The notes beneath the pieces are model-generated. The model did not search any database and had not been told where the DNA came from. It was given only the letters and a program-made list of their open reading frames with translations. A program made the translations under genes and the position numbers. DNA of 64,000 nt. It comes from Cavia porcellus. Taxonomy: Eukaryota; Chordata; Mammalia; Rodentia; Caviidae. Position 1 is the first letter of the stretch. Each line of letters opens with the position of its first letter. The stretch is taken from contig NW_026947484.1 of NCBI RefSeq assembly GCF_034190915.1, positions 212,114,657 through 212,178,656 of the forward strand, read 5' to 3'. Below, piece by piece: positions 44,518-55,853 of this stretch.

Positions 44518-45355
44518 TGTAAACCCAAATATTGAGTTCAGTCATTCGAGTATTGTAATCCTTTTTCTAATTTTCCTCACAATCCAAAAAGTTATATTTG
44601 TAATCTCATTGAGACTTTATTGGCATCCCAACAAGTTAATTCCAATCTACCGCCACCAACGCTACCAATGCAATGTTGTTTTTGTTGTAAAAACAAGACA
44701 TATTCTAAGTTAAGGGCAGGCAGCCAAGGGGTCCCAAGTCCAATCCCTGTAAGGACATGCAGACAAAAGCCTTGATCCTAGGCCTCTCCCAGCATTTATT
44801 ATCTTGTGAAGAGGGGGGTGGCTCAGGGATGAGTGATAGTCGGGATGGTGGGGGAATTAAGTGAGTAACTTGAGCTGGCTGGCCAGGTGCAAGATTGGCA
44901 TCTCTGTAAATTGCAAGATATGCAGAAGGATTAATTTACATAATCCAATTAAGGTAGCAGTGGCATTGTTTTGGGCGGCTATTGCTTCAGTTTCTGATAT
45001 GCAAACTCTTGTGCCCTGGGGAGTGATAGCCTCTTATCTTGAGGGTCCTACCTAGTTGACATTCTCGGAGCTATCTACTCTAACATCACCTGTGCTCAGT
45101 CCTGTATGGTGAACACTATGCTCAGTCTTGTGTTGTGGAGAACACTATGTGAGGGAACAGGACTGTCTGTTGGCTATAGATATTGCATATTAGCACCTCA
45201 GCTAGCCTTATTTGCAATGTTTAGAGCCAATTGAAGAGAGAAGGAAATACCCTAACCAGCCTTTTAATACCAGTATAAGGAAATGAGTCTCCAAATAATC
45301 CAAGTCACAGTAATTATTTTGGATTCAAAGGGAGTCACTGGAGTTGTCTCCCACA
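44518..45355 (+). repeat. LTR-like element, copy 2
   Basis: The counterpart of 9398-10175 in opposite orientation, from TGTAAACCC to TCTCCCACA. It includes AACAAGTTAATTCCAATC, CTAGGCCTCTCCCAGCATTT and CAGTATAAGGAAATGAG. No coding capacity; about 60 bp longer than copy 1. Confidence 0.7.
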
Positions 45356-46519
45356 TTTTTGACTTACAATATTTTCAAGGCTACAAAGGGTCTAGTGGGA
45401 CATGACCTCTCCCTAAGTCAAGGAGAATCTGTACTGATTTTCAAGGTTTCTCCCTGGAAGAATACTCATTTCCTTGCAAGGAAATTCACATGACCCCACT
45501 TAACCTTCAGTGGATGGAAAGTAACCCCTCCTAAGTGTCCAAGAAGGTGGACCAGAGTGCTGGTGGACAGCTCTACCAACTCCTGCACTCAACTGGAGGA
45601 CATGAAACATGGCAGGTCTCTGGCACAGATCTCTGAGCTTCAAGAATTCTGAGAAGGGATGTAGCATCATGACTGGCTTCATGGAGGAGGTGAGGTCAGA
45701 GGTCAGTCTTAAAGGACAGCCCAGCATCAGATCTGAATCTGGACAGGAGGATGAGGTCAGAGGAAAACCAGATCTGGAAGGATCAGGTCTGGTGGCGATA
45801 GTGATTCTGTGTTCACCTCTCCTCCTCATTCCTCTCTCTTCTGTGATGGGGACAGGAGAAAGGAGGCACTGGACTTCGGCCAAGAAAGATGGAAATTTTT
45901 CTGGCTGCCCTCACAGATCAACCAGATCAGAAAGGGGGCATAGCAGAGACGGCCTAACTCTTGTGGCTGGGCTGTCTGACCCTCAGTGACTTTCCTCTCC
46001 TCCTCCCAGAGCCACTATCTGTCCATCTCCAGAACCAAACCGAAAGAGACAGAGGAGGGCCAGTCCTAGGTGGCTCAGTCAGCAAAAGCACCAAAGACGA
46101 TGTCTGGATGTCTGTACACATCACCCTCTGGGCCGAGCACTGAGAGCAGTCTGGGAAACGGAAGGCGAGGCCCATGTGTGGTGTCTCGGGCTGCGGACGT
46201 GTGCAGTTCGTCTCTCTGATCATCCCTGATCTGAAATGGAACATAAGAGCCCCCCTCACCCCCCTCGGTCCCCTACCATTCCTGTTGGCTATTGTTTACC
46301 CTAGGCAGAGGGTGGTGGAAGAGTCTGGTGCCAGGGGTTAGAGGGCTGCCTGGCCCTCTGGGGCCCAACCTGGCCGCCCACAGAGGAGCCTTAGACCAGC
46401 TCTACCTGACTGCCAGGAACCCTTTGCTGAATAACAAAACGGTGGTGGGGTGGCGAGGCAGGGTGGAGGTGGGACAGGGTGCAGAGAGAGAGAGCCGGCT
46501 GCTGCTGGAAACAGGCGCA

Positions 46520-46534
46520 GCGCCTCCTGGTGGC
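46520..46534 (-). promoter_or_regulatory. CTCF-like motif, reverse orientation
   Basis: The reverse-strand reading GCCACCAGGAGGCGC is a close fit to the CTCF core. It lies in a GC-rich unique segment with no recognisable gene. Confidence 0.5.
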
Positions 46535-47467
46535 GGCCCCATTTTGCGGGGAGGGGAGGGATGCCGCGGTGCTCTGGAGCCCAGGAGGACTTGGGGGACA
46601 GCTGGACCTGCAGTGAGGTATGCGGGTTTCAGACACACACAGACAGACTAAGGACAAAGCCAGGACACCACGATCAGAGCCCAGGCCCAGCCCTCTGCTC
46701 CATGGTGAGGCTGGCAAACCTCGGCCCCCGTGGGAGCCGGCTTGGGGGGCAGCTGCTGCTGGGACTGGGGATGTGGGCAGGGCAGAGGGGACTTTCACAG
46801 GAGCACGGGGATGGCCCTAGGGTCCTGCAGTGAGCTCTGTGATCCCTCTGCTGACCAAGCAGGGCTGCACTCCTCTTGCTCCAGAGCTAGAGCAGGAACT
46901 GCATGCAGGGACTTCCCAGGGCAAGGGTGTGGACTGCCTCAGTTTCTGTCTGCAGAACTGCACCCATCTTGTCTGCCCAGCCAGCACATACACAGGCTGG
47001 GGGAGTGGGGGTACCCATTTGGGGTCATCCGAGCAGACCCCCAGGCCGGTCGAGGTCAGGACTCCAGAGCTCCAGCTCAAAGCTGCGAGGGTGTAAGGTA
47101 ACCATGGCACTGCTCTCACAAGTGGTTTCCGTGCCTGTTCTACAGCTGGTTCTGGGCCCAGAGAGGAAGAAACGTGCTTCAGGTCACAGAGCAGAGAGGA
47201 AGCCACTTGGTTTAACCCGGACAGCCCAGCTCACGGGTCATGCTCCAGTCTGGACAGGACCCACTAGAGCCACCCAGTCGGGAATTCACAGAGAGCTGCC
47301 AGACTCTGGGCTAGGGCACTCTGGGACGCTGAGATCCGGGTCACAGCACTGGGGACAGAAGAGCAGGTGGGGAGAGGTTAACTAGGCAGAGAGCAGGGGG
47401 TCCAAGGTGGGAAGTCAGCAGAGCAAGCCCACTCCAAGCTAAGGGGTGGACAGGACAGGAGCAGAAG

Positions 47468-47502
47468 GAGAGAGGGAAGGAGGAAGGAGGGAGAGAGAGG
47501 GC
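47468..47502 (+). repeat. Purine-rich (GGAG/GA) tract
   Basis: Continuous A/G low-complexity sequence. Confidence 0.85.
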
Positions 47503-48105
47503 TCTTCCCGCAGTGTACGGCCACAGTTAAAAGAACAGGAAAGGCAGCTCACTCTTGGGCACATAAAAGTGGAGTCTGGTGGGGCAGAGCCATGTCCTGG
47601 AGATACAGCAAGACAACCCTCGGATGAGTGGGAAGAAGTGGGTGTGGGGCTGCTCCTCACAGATGCCTGCTGGGCCCCCAGGACAGAGTCAGAGGGCTCT
47701 GGACAAGCTGTAAATTCCAAAGAGGAAAGCAAGCTACAGCACCTAGTGTGGGGGCTCTGGCAGGTTCTGGCCTTGGAGGGGCCTCCTTCAGGACTAGGCT
47801 GCCACTGTGTCCCAGAGGGGTTTAGTGTGCTGGATCAGGCAGGCCCAGAGCTGGCTCCAGGCCTGACCTTGTCCTGCTTGCAGGGGCCTGGGTAGTCCCA
47901 GCCTTGTCAGCATGGCTGACATTTGGGGCTGAGGTTCCCCTCCTGCGGGGAGCTGTCCTGTGTACTGGAGATGCGCCCTGCTGTAGCAAGCAGACTCCTC
48001 CTCGGGACTTTGGCAGAGTTCCCGCCCGTTGAGAATTACAGGACCAAAGGGAGGCCATAGGGCAGGAGGAGCCACAGGATCTGAAGAGGTGGAAACCAGG
48101 GGGGG

Positions 48106-48120
48106 CCTCTAGGGGGCGTC
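48106..48120 (+). promoter_or_regulatory. CTCF-like motif
   Basis: CCTCTAGGGGGCGTC resembles the CTCF core with one or two mismatches. It is 1.6 kb from the opposing motif at 46520. Confidence 0.4.
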
Positions 48121-48548
48121 TTGCAGCTCTCATAGGTCCTGCGTGTCTTGTGTCTTGTAGGGGAGATGAAATTCCTGGCCTCTGAGGTGGAGGAAGGAAG
48201 GAAAGTTTTGACACCAGAAGAGGAGGGTGTTTGATACTCAGGTTGGGGGTGCTGGGGGGTCACAGACTCTTGGATCAGGATGGTATTAGGAGGAAGAACA
48301 CATGGTCGGAAAGCTGTTATGCTTCGCTTTGACTCAGAGCTCCGCATTCCTGTCCTCCCCAGCATTCCTGTCCTTTTCATCCTATTTCACAACCTGGTAG
48401 TTCTGCTTATGCTGTGCAGTTTCTTATCTTTGTGCCTTTGCACATTCTATTCTCTCTGCTCAGAGGGTTTTCATGCCCCGTTGATCTTGAACTCCTATTT
48501 ATCTTTGAAAAACCAGCTTCCAAACCAATTCCTCTAGAAAATCTAACC

Positions 48549-48706
48549 CCTGCCTGGCATGGTGGCACACACCTGTAATCCTAGCACTTGGGAGGCTGAG
48601 GTAGGAGGATTGCTGAGAGTTCGAGACCAGCCTGGTCATTTAAGGCCAGCCTGGACTACATAGCAAGACTTTATCTGAAACAAACAAACAAACAAACAAC
48701 AACAAT
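48549..48706 (+). repeat. B1-type SINE with (CAAA)n tail
   Basis: CTGGCATGGTGGCACACAC, GGGAGGCTGAGGTAGGAGG, GAGACCAGCCTGGTC and GACTTTATCTGAAA. The tail is about seven CAAA units (48679-48706). Confidence 0.93.
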
Positions 48707-49048
48707 ACCCTAATTCTCTTACTGTCTTTCCAGTGGGGTTTTACTGTCTGTCTCCTCTCTTAGAGTAAGACCCTCTGGAAGGAAGTGCTTTGAGGACAGT
48801 GATGTCCAGCACAGAGCCGGGCTCACAGGATGACCCAGCCAGTGTTGGTGGGTTGGTGGAACATAATTCAGAAGGAGAAGGGTAGGCACAGCTCTGCTCA
48901 GGGTGGCCTTGACGTACAGGGGAGTGCACAGGATACCCTCATAGGAACCAGAGCAGGAATCTGCAGCATGTTACTGATGGGCACCGACCACTTCAAAGTA
49001 CAATTCTACACCCACGCTGCGAAGTCAAAGGAGCTCCAAGAGCCACCA

Positions 49049-49110
49049 CGCTTGTTTACAGGGAAGGAAACTGGGGCCCAAGGGAGTGACACCCGGTCCT
49101 TGCACCCCAG
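49049..49110 (+). repeat. MIR-like SINE fragment
   Basis: GTTTACAGGGAAGGAAACTG and GGGCCCAAGGGAGTGAC follow the MIR core. Confidence 0.5.
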
Positions 49111-50937
49111 GCAGCTCATGACTCCCCCTGAACCCCAGGCTCCATCCCTGTGCAGCAGGTGCTGTCTCACCAGGGGTGGTCCTGCCCCAAGGAGTGTGAG
49201 GTGACTCAGCCTCTGTCCCCACCGCTGCGAGTCCATCTGCACCGTGGAGCAGCCCCTGAGCCTCCTCGATGTAGGGTGGTGGCACTCACATGGGCTAGCA
49301 CCAGTAGGTCTCAGCCAGGTGACCAGCCTCTTACCCCCGCCATGTAGACAGGGCACAGGCAGTAACAGCACCGGATCAGACTCAGGAAGTCTGTGGGAGG
49401 CAAGAAGCCAGGGCTCAGAACAGGAACTGCTGCTTCCTGAGCACACAGTGTCCTGGGGCTGGCCTTCCCCATGCTGTCCCCGCAAGCCCAGTCCCCGCTT
49501 GCCCAGTCACCCGTCACAGACATGCAGTTGGGCTCCCATGGTCATTTGCATCCCCAGCCTGGCTTTGGCTGCCTTCCTAGCTTCCCCTAGAGACAGAGGT
49601 CTGAAGCTGGGCTCTATCTTCTGTGCAGCACAGGGCAGTTTGCCAGGAGTTACTTCTGGCCCCAACACGGCCGCCCAGGGCGCTGCCAGGTCTCACAGTG
49701 TAGGTCAGCAGAGGAGTTGATCTCAGTGCTGGAGCTTCGTTAGCTCCTCAGGCCCAAGACTCAGCCTCAGTCTCCTCCTCCCATAACTGGCTCCCCAGCC
49801 CCCAACGTCTCTGTTTTCTTTGAACTTGTCCTCTTTACTAATTAAGTGCTTCTGAGTCAAGGAAATACACAGGCCTTTGATGACAAATTCCCAGGAACCA
49901 AGGACACACAACCCACTGCGTTCCTTCCCTTTTCTCTAGCGTAGCTGCCATGGCTATCTCGGTGAGACTGACATGGCCTTGGATGGATGGATACGAGGTT
50001 GGAAGATGCAGGAGCACACACAGCCTTAGTCCTTACCCAGAGAGCTGACACAAACGCAAAGGGAAGCTTGCTGCTAGCTGGGGTTTTGACCCCAGACCCA
50101 GAAGGTAGCACTGGACCACTAGCCTTGTCTCAGAGCCTTGGACTGCAGACTTCTGTCCTAGGCCATGCTCGGACCCCAGCTGAGCAAAGCGGCAGCCACG
50201 GGAAGCAGTAGTGACCAGGTGACCTGTCAGGCAACAGACTCAGGACTACCTGTCTGCACCAGAGAGGGTTCGATGGGGAAGGAGAAGGTGCAAGAGAGAG
50301 TTGTCTGCGGCTGCTTGAAAAGAGTGGGGAGAGGGCCACCCCCAGAGAAGCACCTGCTCAAAGAGGGAGCAGCCCCTGGACCTCTCCTCCTTGACTCAGT
50401 AAGAGAAGGAGGGCCACGGAGCCAGTGCCACGTCTGGCCCTGGCATGGTCAGTGAGAGGATGTGTGACCTCCCGCCCACATAGTGGCCAGTCAGTGCCCT
50501 TGAGCTGGCCAGGAGCTACGAGGGAAGAGCAGAGAGCGCTTTTCTCCTGGTGATGATCCACCAGCATCTTCTCTAGCTTGCTGGGCTTTTTTCCCTTCTT
50601 CTTCTTCTCTTTTTTTTTTTCTTTCTTTCTCTGTGTCCTGCAGCCCGCTTTCATGAGGTAAGCCTTGGGCCAATCACTTATATAGTAGGCTCCTAAATCT
50701 CTGTGGAGAACCAGGAAGCAGACAACTGAGTCACGGCCGGGAATGGTGAGGGTTCTGCCAGTCCTCACTGCCCTTTCTTAGAGGACAGCTCTTGCCTGCT
50801 GACCTCTGGAATCATGTCATTGTGCTCTAAGTGTGAGGTCCCTTTGGGTGTCTACCTCTCAGGGTAACCCTAATCTCCCGAAATTCCTTCAAACAGTATT
50901 ATCAGGCACAATGCATTTGCAAAGTAGTCGGTGTGGT

Positions 50938-51050
50938 TAAAAAGCATGCACTCTGGGCTCAGATGTGGGTTGCAACATCCTTCCACTTCCTGGTGGCAAG
51001 ATAGGCACAAGCTACCCTTGTGGGGGTCACTGAGTCCCTGGGTAGAGATG
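50938..51050 (+). repeat. MIR-like SINE fragment
   Basis: GCATGCACTCTGGGCTCAG, ATGTGGGTTGCAACATCC and CACTTCCTGG follow the 5' half of MIR. Confidence 0.55.
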
Positions 51051-51109
51051 ACTGTGTAGTAACTGGTGGGCATTCAGTGCTCAGTGTGCAGCAGCGGTCA
51101 CTCGGATTA

Positions 51110-51220
51110 GAAGGGAAACGAGGTGGTGCACAGCTGTGTTCCTGGCACTGTGGGAGGTTGAATAAGGAGTATTTCAAGTTTAAGGCCTCCAACATAGTGA
51201 CTTAGCAAAAAGCTGTCTCA
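51110..51220 (+). repeat. B1-type SINE, diverged
   Basis: ACGAGGTGGTGCACAGCTG, GGGAGGTTGAATAAGG, TAGTGACTTAGC and AGCTGTCTCAGTC. Confidence 0.65.
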
Positions 51221-51235
51221 GTCATAAATAAACCA

Positions 51236-51633
51236 ATAAATACTGGGTGGCTTGTGTCTAGATGTCCCCCCCGCCACCAAAGCCTCATGCAGTTGTAGGT
51301 AGGGCTTTTTCAGAGGTGGCTGGATCTAGAGTATGTCACACTGGAACTGATTCATGTTGCAATCCTAGGGTCAAGGACACTAGGATTATGGCCGTGAGTG
51401 CTACCCACCCTGAGGAGCCTGGATAAGATGAAGGGTAGAAAGAGCTGTGGTTATGTTACTTTGCTGCTTCCTGCCCTCCATGAACTGTTTTTCCTTTGCG
51501 ATGCCACCCTGCCTTAGAACCACTTGATCACAAACAAAAACCTCTACAAACTGTGAGTTAAATAAACCTTTCACCCTTTAACTTTGGGGATAGGATATTT
51601 GGTCTCAGGAATGAGAGAAAAGTAAGTAAGACA
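51236..51633 (+). repeat. MaLR-like LTR, near full length
   Basis: It runs from GGCTTGTGTCTAGATGTCC through CTTCCTGCCCTCCATGAAC and GAGTTAAATAAACC to GAGAAAAGTAAGTAAGAC, the order of ORR1/MaLR LTRs. Its end matches 11390-11460. Confidence 0.75.
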
Positions 51634-51662
51634 AATACATAGATAAATAAATAGAAAAAAAT

Positions 51663-51739
51663 AAGGCTGGAATGTAGTTCAATGACAGGTGCACAAAGCC
51701 CTGCGTTCAATCCCCATTATCAGAAAAAAAAAAGAAAAA
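51663..51739 (+). repeat. ID-type SINE with purine-rich tail
   Basis: GGCTGGAATGTAGTTCAATG and GCGTTCAATCCCCATTATC. The tail runs into an A/G-rich low-complexity stretch to about 51800. Confidence 0.8.
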
Positions 51740-51860
51740 GAAAAAGGTAAGAAAAGAAGAAGAAAGGAAGAAAAGAAAGAAGAGAAAGAAAAAAGAAACA
51801 AAACCAACACATAGAGAGAGCATACGATACGTGAGTTGCCCAGCTAAGGCCTTTAATCTT

Positions 51861-52043
51861 TTTCTTTATGACCTTGCACTTGCCAGGCAAGCACTTATGC
51901 TGCTGAGCTAAGTCCCCAGCCCCTTTAATCTTTTTTTTTGTCTTTTTCATTTTTATCGGTACTGGGGATCGAACTCACGACCGCCTGCTTGCAAGGCAGG
52001 TGCTTATGCCGCTGAGCTAAATCCCCAGCCCACCTTTAATCTT
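51861..52043 (-). repeat. Two antisense ID SINEs at one target site
   Basis: ID 1 (5' portion only, 51861-51921) and ID 2 (complete, 51933-52032). CCTTTAATCTT occurs three times: 51850-51860, 51922-51932 and 52033-52043. ID 2 therefore landed in, and duplicated again, the target-site repeat of ID 1. Confidence 0.9.
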
Positions 52044-52069
52044 AATACAATGGCTCTATGGGGTAAAAT

Positions 52070-52385
52070 ACTATATAGACTGAATGTCTGTGTTACCCTC
52101 AAATTTATATATAGAAACTCTGGCTCCCAAGGTGATGGCGTTCAGAGATGGGGCTTTTGGGAGATGCTGGGTCCTGAAGGTGTTAGTGGTTAGAAGAGGC
52201 CAGGGTCCTCTCCTTGTCCCCTTTCCTCCTTGTGAGGACACAAGAGGAGATCCGCTGTCTGCAGCCTGCAAGAAGACTCCACCAGCACCTGTCCATGTGG
52301 TCATCGCCAACTTCCAGCCCCAGAACTGGGAGAAATGCTTGTCCTATAAGCCACCCCTCATCTTCAAATTATTCTGCTGTAGACG
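52070..52385 (+). repeat. MaLR/MLT-like LTR
   Basis: CTGAATGTCTGTGTTACCC, CCCAAGGTGATGGCGTTC, GGGGCTTTTGGGAGATG, TGTGAGGACACAAGAGGAG, CCAGAACTGGGAGAAATGC and TATAAGCCACCC follow the order of this LTR class. Confidence 0.75.
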
Positions 52386-52394
52386 CTCTGGGAG

Positions 52395-52480
52395 GACATT
52401 ATCATTATCCCCATTGTACAAAAGGAATATGGGACACAGAGGTAAGAAACTTGTTCAAGAGACAACAATTCTAGAGTGAT
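52395..52480 (+). repeat. MIR SINE fragment
   Basis: ACATTATCATTATCCCCATT, GTACAAAAGGAATATGGGAC and ACAGAGGTAAGAAACTTGTT match the central MIR core. Confidence 0.75.
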
Positions 52481-52582
52481 TATCTGGGGAAGGGGCAGCA
52501 AAAACAGAAGTGAATTGGGGGTGGTAATGTGATGTGGCCTCAGATCCTTGTTTTTGGAGTCTCCACCAAAAGGTGCCTTCTT

Positions 52583-52655
52583 TCTTTCTTTTTTTATCGG
52601 TACTGGGGATCGAACACTGTGCACTTGCAAGGCAGGCACTTATGCCGCTGAGCGG
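52583..52655 (-). repeat. ID-type SINE, truncated
   Basis: TATCGGTACTGGGGATCGAA with a short internal deletion, then TTGCAAGGCAGGCAC and CCGCTGAGC; the 5' end is lost. Confidence 0.88.
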
Positions 52656-53124
52656 ACTGTTAACCCTTTGCCCAAAGACACATCATGCCCCACCCCCCAG
52701 ACCAGCATGTGCGGTAGGGAGGGGCTGGCTCCTCTGAGAGTGGAGGGAGGGACCTCCTAATGGGCACACTGAGTACTTGGGTGAGTAGCTGTGCTGGGGC
52801 ACGCTGACCTGCAGAAGCCATCTGAGGGTCCTTAAATTGCGAGGGAAGGGTGCGATCACAGCCACAAGTCAAATGTAGACAGAAAAGACTGTCACACTTT
52901 CGGGAGTTACTCTGCACAGAAGAAATGGCACCTGGATGTGACAGCCATGCTGGCTGGAGGCTGGCAGAGTGGGACCCATGGGTCCTGGCCGAGTGTGGGA
53001 GGCCATCCACATGTCCTTCACTTTCAGCCTGACAAAACCACCAGTCTCCAGAGGAAGAAGCCACTCCATCAAGGGGCTGTCCTGGAGGCAATGGTTAATC
53101 AAGCCCAGTCAATCTTTAGGATCA

Positions 53125-53190
53125 CGTTCGATTTCTGGCTTTGAGTTCTGCCCCTTAGAGCTCTGTGCCCTTGGTAAACTACAGAAGGAC
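53125..53190 (+). repeat. MIR-like SINE fragment
   Basis: TTCTGGCTTTGAGTTCTGCC and CTGTGCCCTTGGTAAACTAC follow the 5' half of MIR. Confidence 0.5.
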
Positions 53191-53246
53191 AATGCCCTAA
53201 GTTAAGGTTGGCGCCTTTCGTGAGTTAACTCCAGGGCCTCAGTCAA

Positions 53247-53289
53247 ACAGGCATCACCTGACAGACATCACCTGACAGGCATCACCTGA
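53247..53289 (+). repeat. Short tandem repeat, 14-bp unit x3
   Basis: ACAGGCATCACCTG, ACAGACATCACCTG and ACAGGCATCACCTG in direct succession, one internal mismatch. Confidence 0.95.
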
Positions 53290-53479
53290 AGCCTCACCTT
53301 CTGAAGCCCTGGGTAGCAGCCCAGTCAGGGGCAGCTCCCAGCCTTGGAAGTTAGATTCTGATCAGTTTAAACCAGAGTGGGCCCAGTCCTCTACTCTGGG
53401 GTTGGCTTAGACATGGACCTATGACCTCATTTTAGCAAATGAGATGTAAGAGGAAGTCTGTCTGTAGGGGATTTGTATA

Positions 53480-54050
53480 AATGTTTTCTGTTGCTATTAA
53501 AAGATATCTGAGATTGGACACTTTATTTATTTTGGCAGTAATAAGATTTGAACCCAGGGCCTTTGCACTGAGCTATATCTCCAGCTATGTTTATTTTTAA
53601 TTCTGAGACAAGGTCTCATCACTAAGTTCTGCCTGACTAAGACTAAGTTGCCCTGGCTGGGCTTGAACTTGCCAATCTCCTGCCTCAGCCTCCCAGAGTG
53701 CCAGGATTCCAGGCATGCATCAACAATCCCACTTAGACACTATGTTTTATTACGAGGATTATTGGCTCACAACCTGGAGGCTGAATGTCCAAGATTGGGC
53801 AGTCCCATCTGCTTGGCGTTTGGTGATAACCTCATGGCTGCTTGCATCACCATAGAGATCCCTTGGTAAGACAGGAATGCTATTTTGTTTTTGTTTTTCA
53901 CAGCAAGCCCCTTTTCAGGAACTAACTGGGGTCCCCTGAGAACTGCACTAATCCCTCTGAGGGCAGCACCCCAAAGGGCCTAACCTACCTTCTCACAGGC
54001 CTCATGTCTCCACGTCAGCAGAACCATCCTGGAGACTAATCTGCAACATG
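53480..54050 (-). repeat. Old LTR-like element split by a B1-dID
   Basis: TTTCTGTTGCTATTAAAAG on the left and ATTATTGGCTCACAACCTGG on the right read as one ancient LTR in reverse once the SINE is set aside. The class resembles 5086-5660. Confidence 0.5.
53528..53735 (-). repeat. B1-dID dimeric SINE
   Basis: ID half: GATTTGAACCCAGGGCC, GAGCTATATCTCCAGC. B1 half: GAGACAAGGTCTCATC to GGATTCCAGGCATGC. Flanked by TTGGACACT / TTAGACACT, a 9-bp target repeat with one change. Confidence 0.88.
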
Positions 54051-55107
54051 GGAGCCTATAAGGGCGAGTGACACCAACCCACAGCAGACCACGGAGGTGA
54101 AGGCATCTCGTCTCAGGAGGAGGTGGCCTCTCTTAACCTCTGGATGCCGTACATGGAGCCCTGGAGAGAGCAACAAGCCTGAAGCCGATGTCAGCAGGGT
54201 CAGGCAGGCGGGAAGGGCGTGGGTCCTCAGGATGGAGATGCCTGCCTTGAGGTTTCTTGTTATGTGAGATAAATAGACCATTTTGAATCCGTTTTTCTAT
54301 TAATTACATTCACACATATCCCTATTGCTTTTTGGTTCACCAAAAAACAGGTTGGAAAAACATATTCTGTCTCCCATTTAAGAGTCCCATAGCTGGCTCG
54401 CACGGTACCTGATAAGTCATCCTCTTAACTGTCCGTATCGCAAGCATTTCCCTCTCAGGGTTCGAAAGCTTCCTCAGAGGGCAAGATGAGAAGGTTTAAA
54501 GAACAACCCTCAGACACATAGCCTCCTGCTGGTGGGCTCCTTGTGGTGTGTTTGTTCCTGTTTGGGCAGACATAAAAGGGTCGTGGGCAGTGCCTGTTGG
54601 GCAAATGCCCTCAGCTTGTTTTACGGGTGCCAGCACTGGGCTCAGGGGAGTGTGCAGGCTTATGCTGGACAGCGCTGATGAGTGACCAGGCATCTGCCAT
54701 GTGGCTTTGCCTTGAGACCTCTAGGGCTTCCTGAGTGTATACAAGATGAGGACTGAAAAGCCCTGCTGTTGCTTGGCAATCTCCTGCTTTCCATCAAGGG
54801 ACAATGGAGGTGCTGTCCCCTCTGTGACCTCCTCGCTCAGTTCCTTCCCTGGGGCAAGAGCTGCATAATGTGGATCTGACTAAGATGGGGCACTTTCTGG
54901 GCTCCAGAAGAGGAAGATTAAAAGCTTCCTGTCCCCCCTCAAGCCAGACAGTTGGGGCATTGACATGCTGTCTCTTGTGTAGTTCTGAGATGCCAGGAAA
55001 GGGGCCAAGATGGCCAGGGAGAAGTGCCATTTTGTCCCAGAGGATGCCCAGCTGCGTCCTGCATTTGACCAATGCGTCCTAAACAAGTGGGCTTTAGTTA
55101 AGATTTA

Positions 55108-55331
55108 GAGGACTTGGGTATGGCAGTGGGTGCCTGTACTTGTGGCACGCTGGAAGGCTGAGGCAAGAGAATCACAATCACAAGAAAATCACAACCAGTC
55201 TGAGGAAATTAGGGATTAATGAGGCCCTGTCTCAAGAAAAAATACTTTTTTTAATGACTGGAAGTGTAGCTCAGGGTAAAGGTCCTGGGTTTGAGCTCCA
55301 ATACTAACATAAATAAATAAATAAATAAAAA
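55108..55331 (+). repeat. B1-dID dimeric SINE
   Basis: The B1 half contains an ATCACAA duplication (55169-55200). The ID half is AAGTGTAGCTCAGGG, CTGGGTTTGAGCTCC. The tail is (AAAT)n. Confidence 0.85.
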
Positions 55332-55610
55332 GATCCTGGAGGCCAGAGTGTTCAGAAATGGACTTTCTACTGCTACCCACAACAGTTCATCCTCAGAGCT
55401 CTGTGAGGCCCAGACAGAGTCAGCAGGTGGGGCCATAGGAGCCCTGAGACTGGCCTCCCTACAGTGGGGTGAACAGGAAATCTGCTCACTGTGGAGACAA
55501 GCTCATCAATCTTAGGGTGGCCAGGAAGAGCCAGGGGGCTCTTTGGAATGTCACATGACCAATCCTGTCATTCTCATGAAAACTTTTACAAATTGTTGTG
55601 GGGCAATCTT

Positions 55611-55718
55611 TTTTTTTTTTTTTTGGCTTTTTCCTTTTTATCAGTACTGGGGATTGAACTCACGACTGCCTGCTTGCAAGGCAGGCGCTTATGCCGCTGA
55701 GCTAAATCCCCAGCCCCT
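55611..55718 (-). repeat. ID-type SINE, young, with target-site duplication
   Basis: Complete antisense copy (CAGTACTGGGGATTGAACTC, ACTGCCTGCTTGCAAGGC). GGCAATCTT flanks it at 55602-55610 and 55724-55732. Confidence 0.93.
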
Positions 55719-55853
55719 TTTGAGGCAATCTTGAGATGTGGTTCAGGCTAGCCTTAAACTCAGGTGGCCCAGGTTGGCCTCAGACTCAGTGATTCTCCTG
55801 CCTCAGCGTCTGGAGTGCTCGAGATTACAGGTGTGCACCACTACATCTGGCTC
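55719..55853 (-). repeat. B1-type SINE, struck at its edge by the ID
   Basis: Antisense B1 from TTTTGAGGCAATCTTGAG to GCACCACTACATCTGGC with a duplicated module. Confidence 0.9.

Noticed and set aside
46292..47895. Several long open frames in GC-rich DNA
   Set aside because: They overlap in different frames and strands, have low complexity and no splice context, and resemble no known protein.
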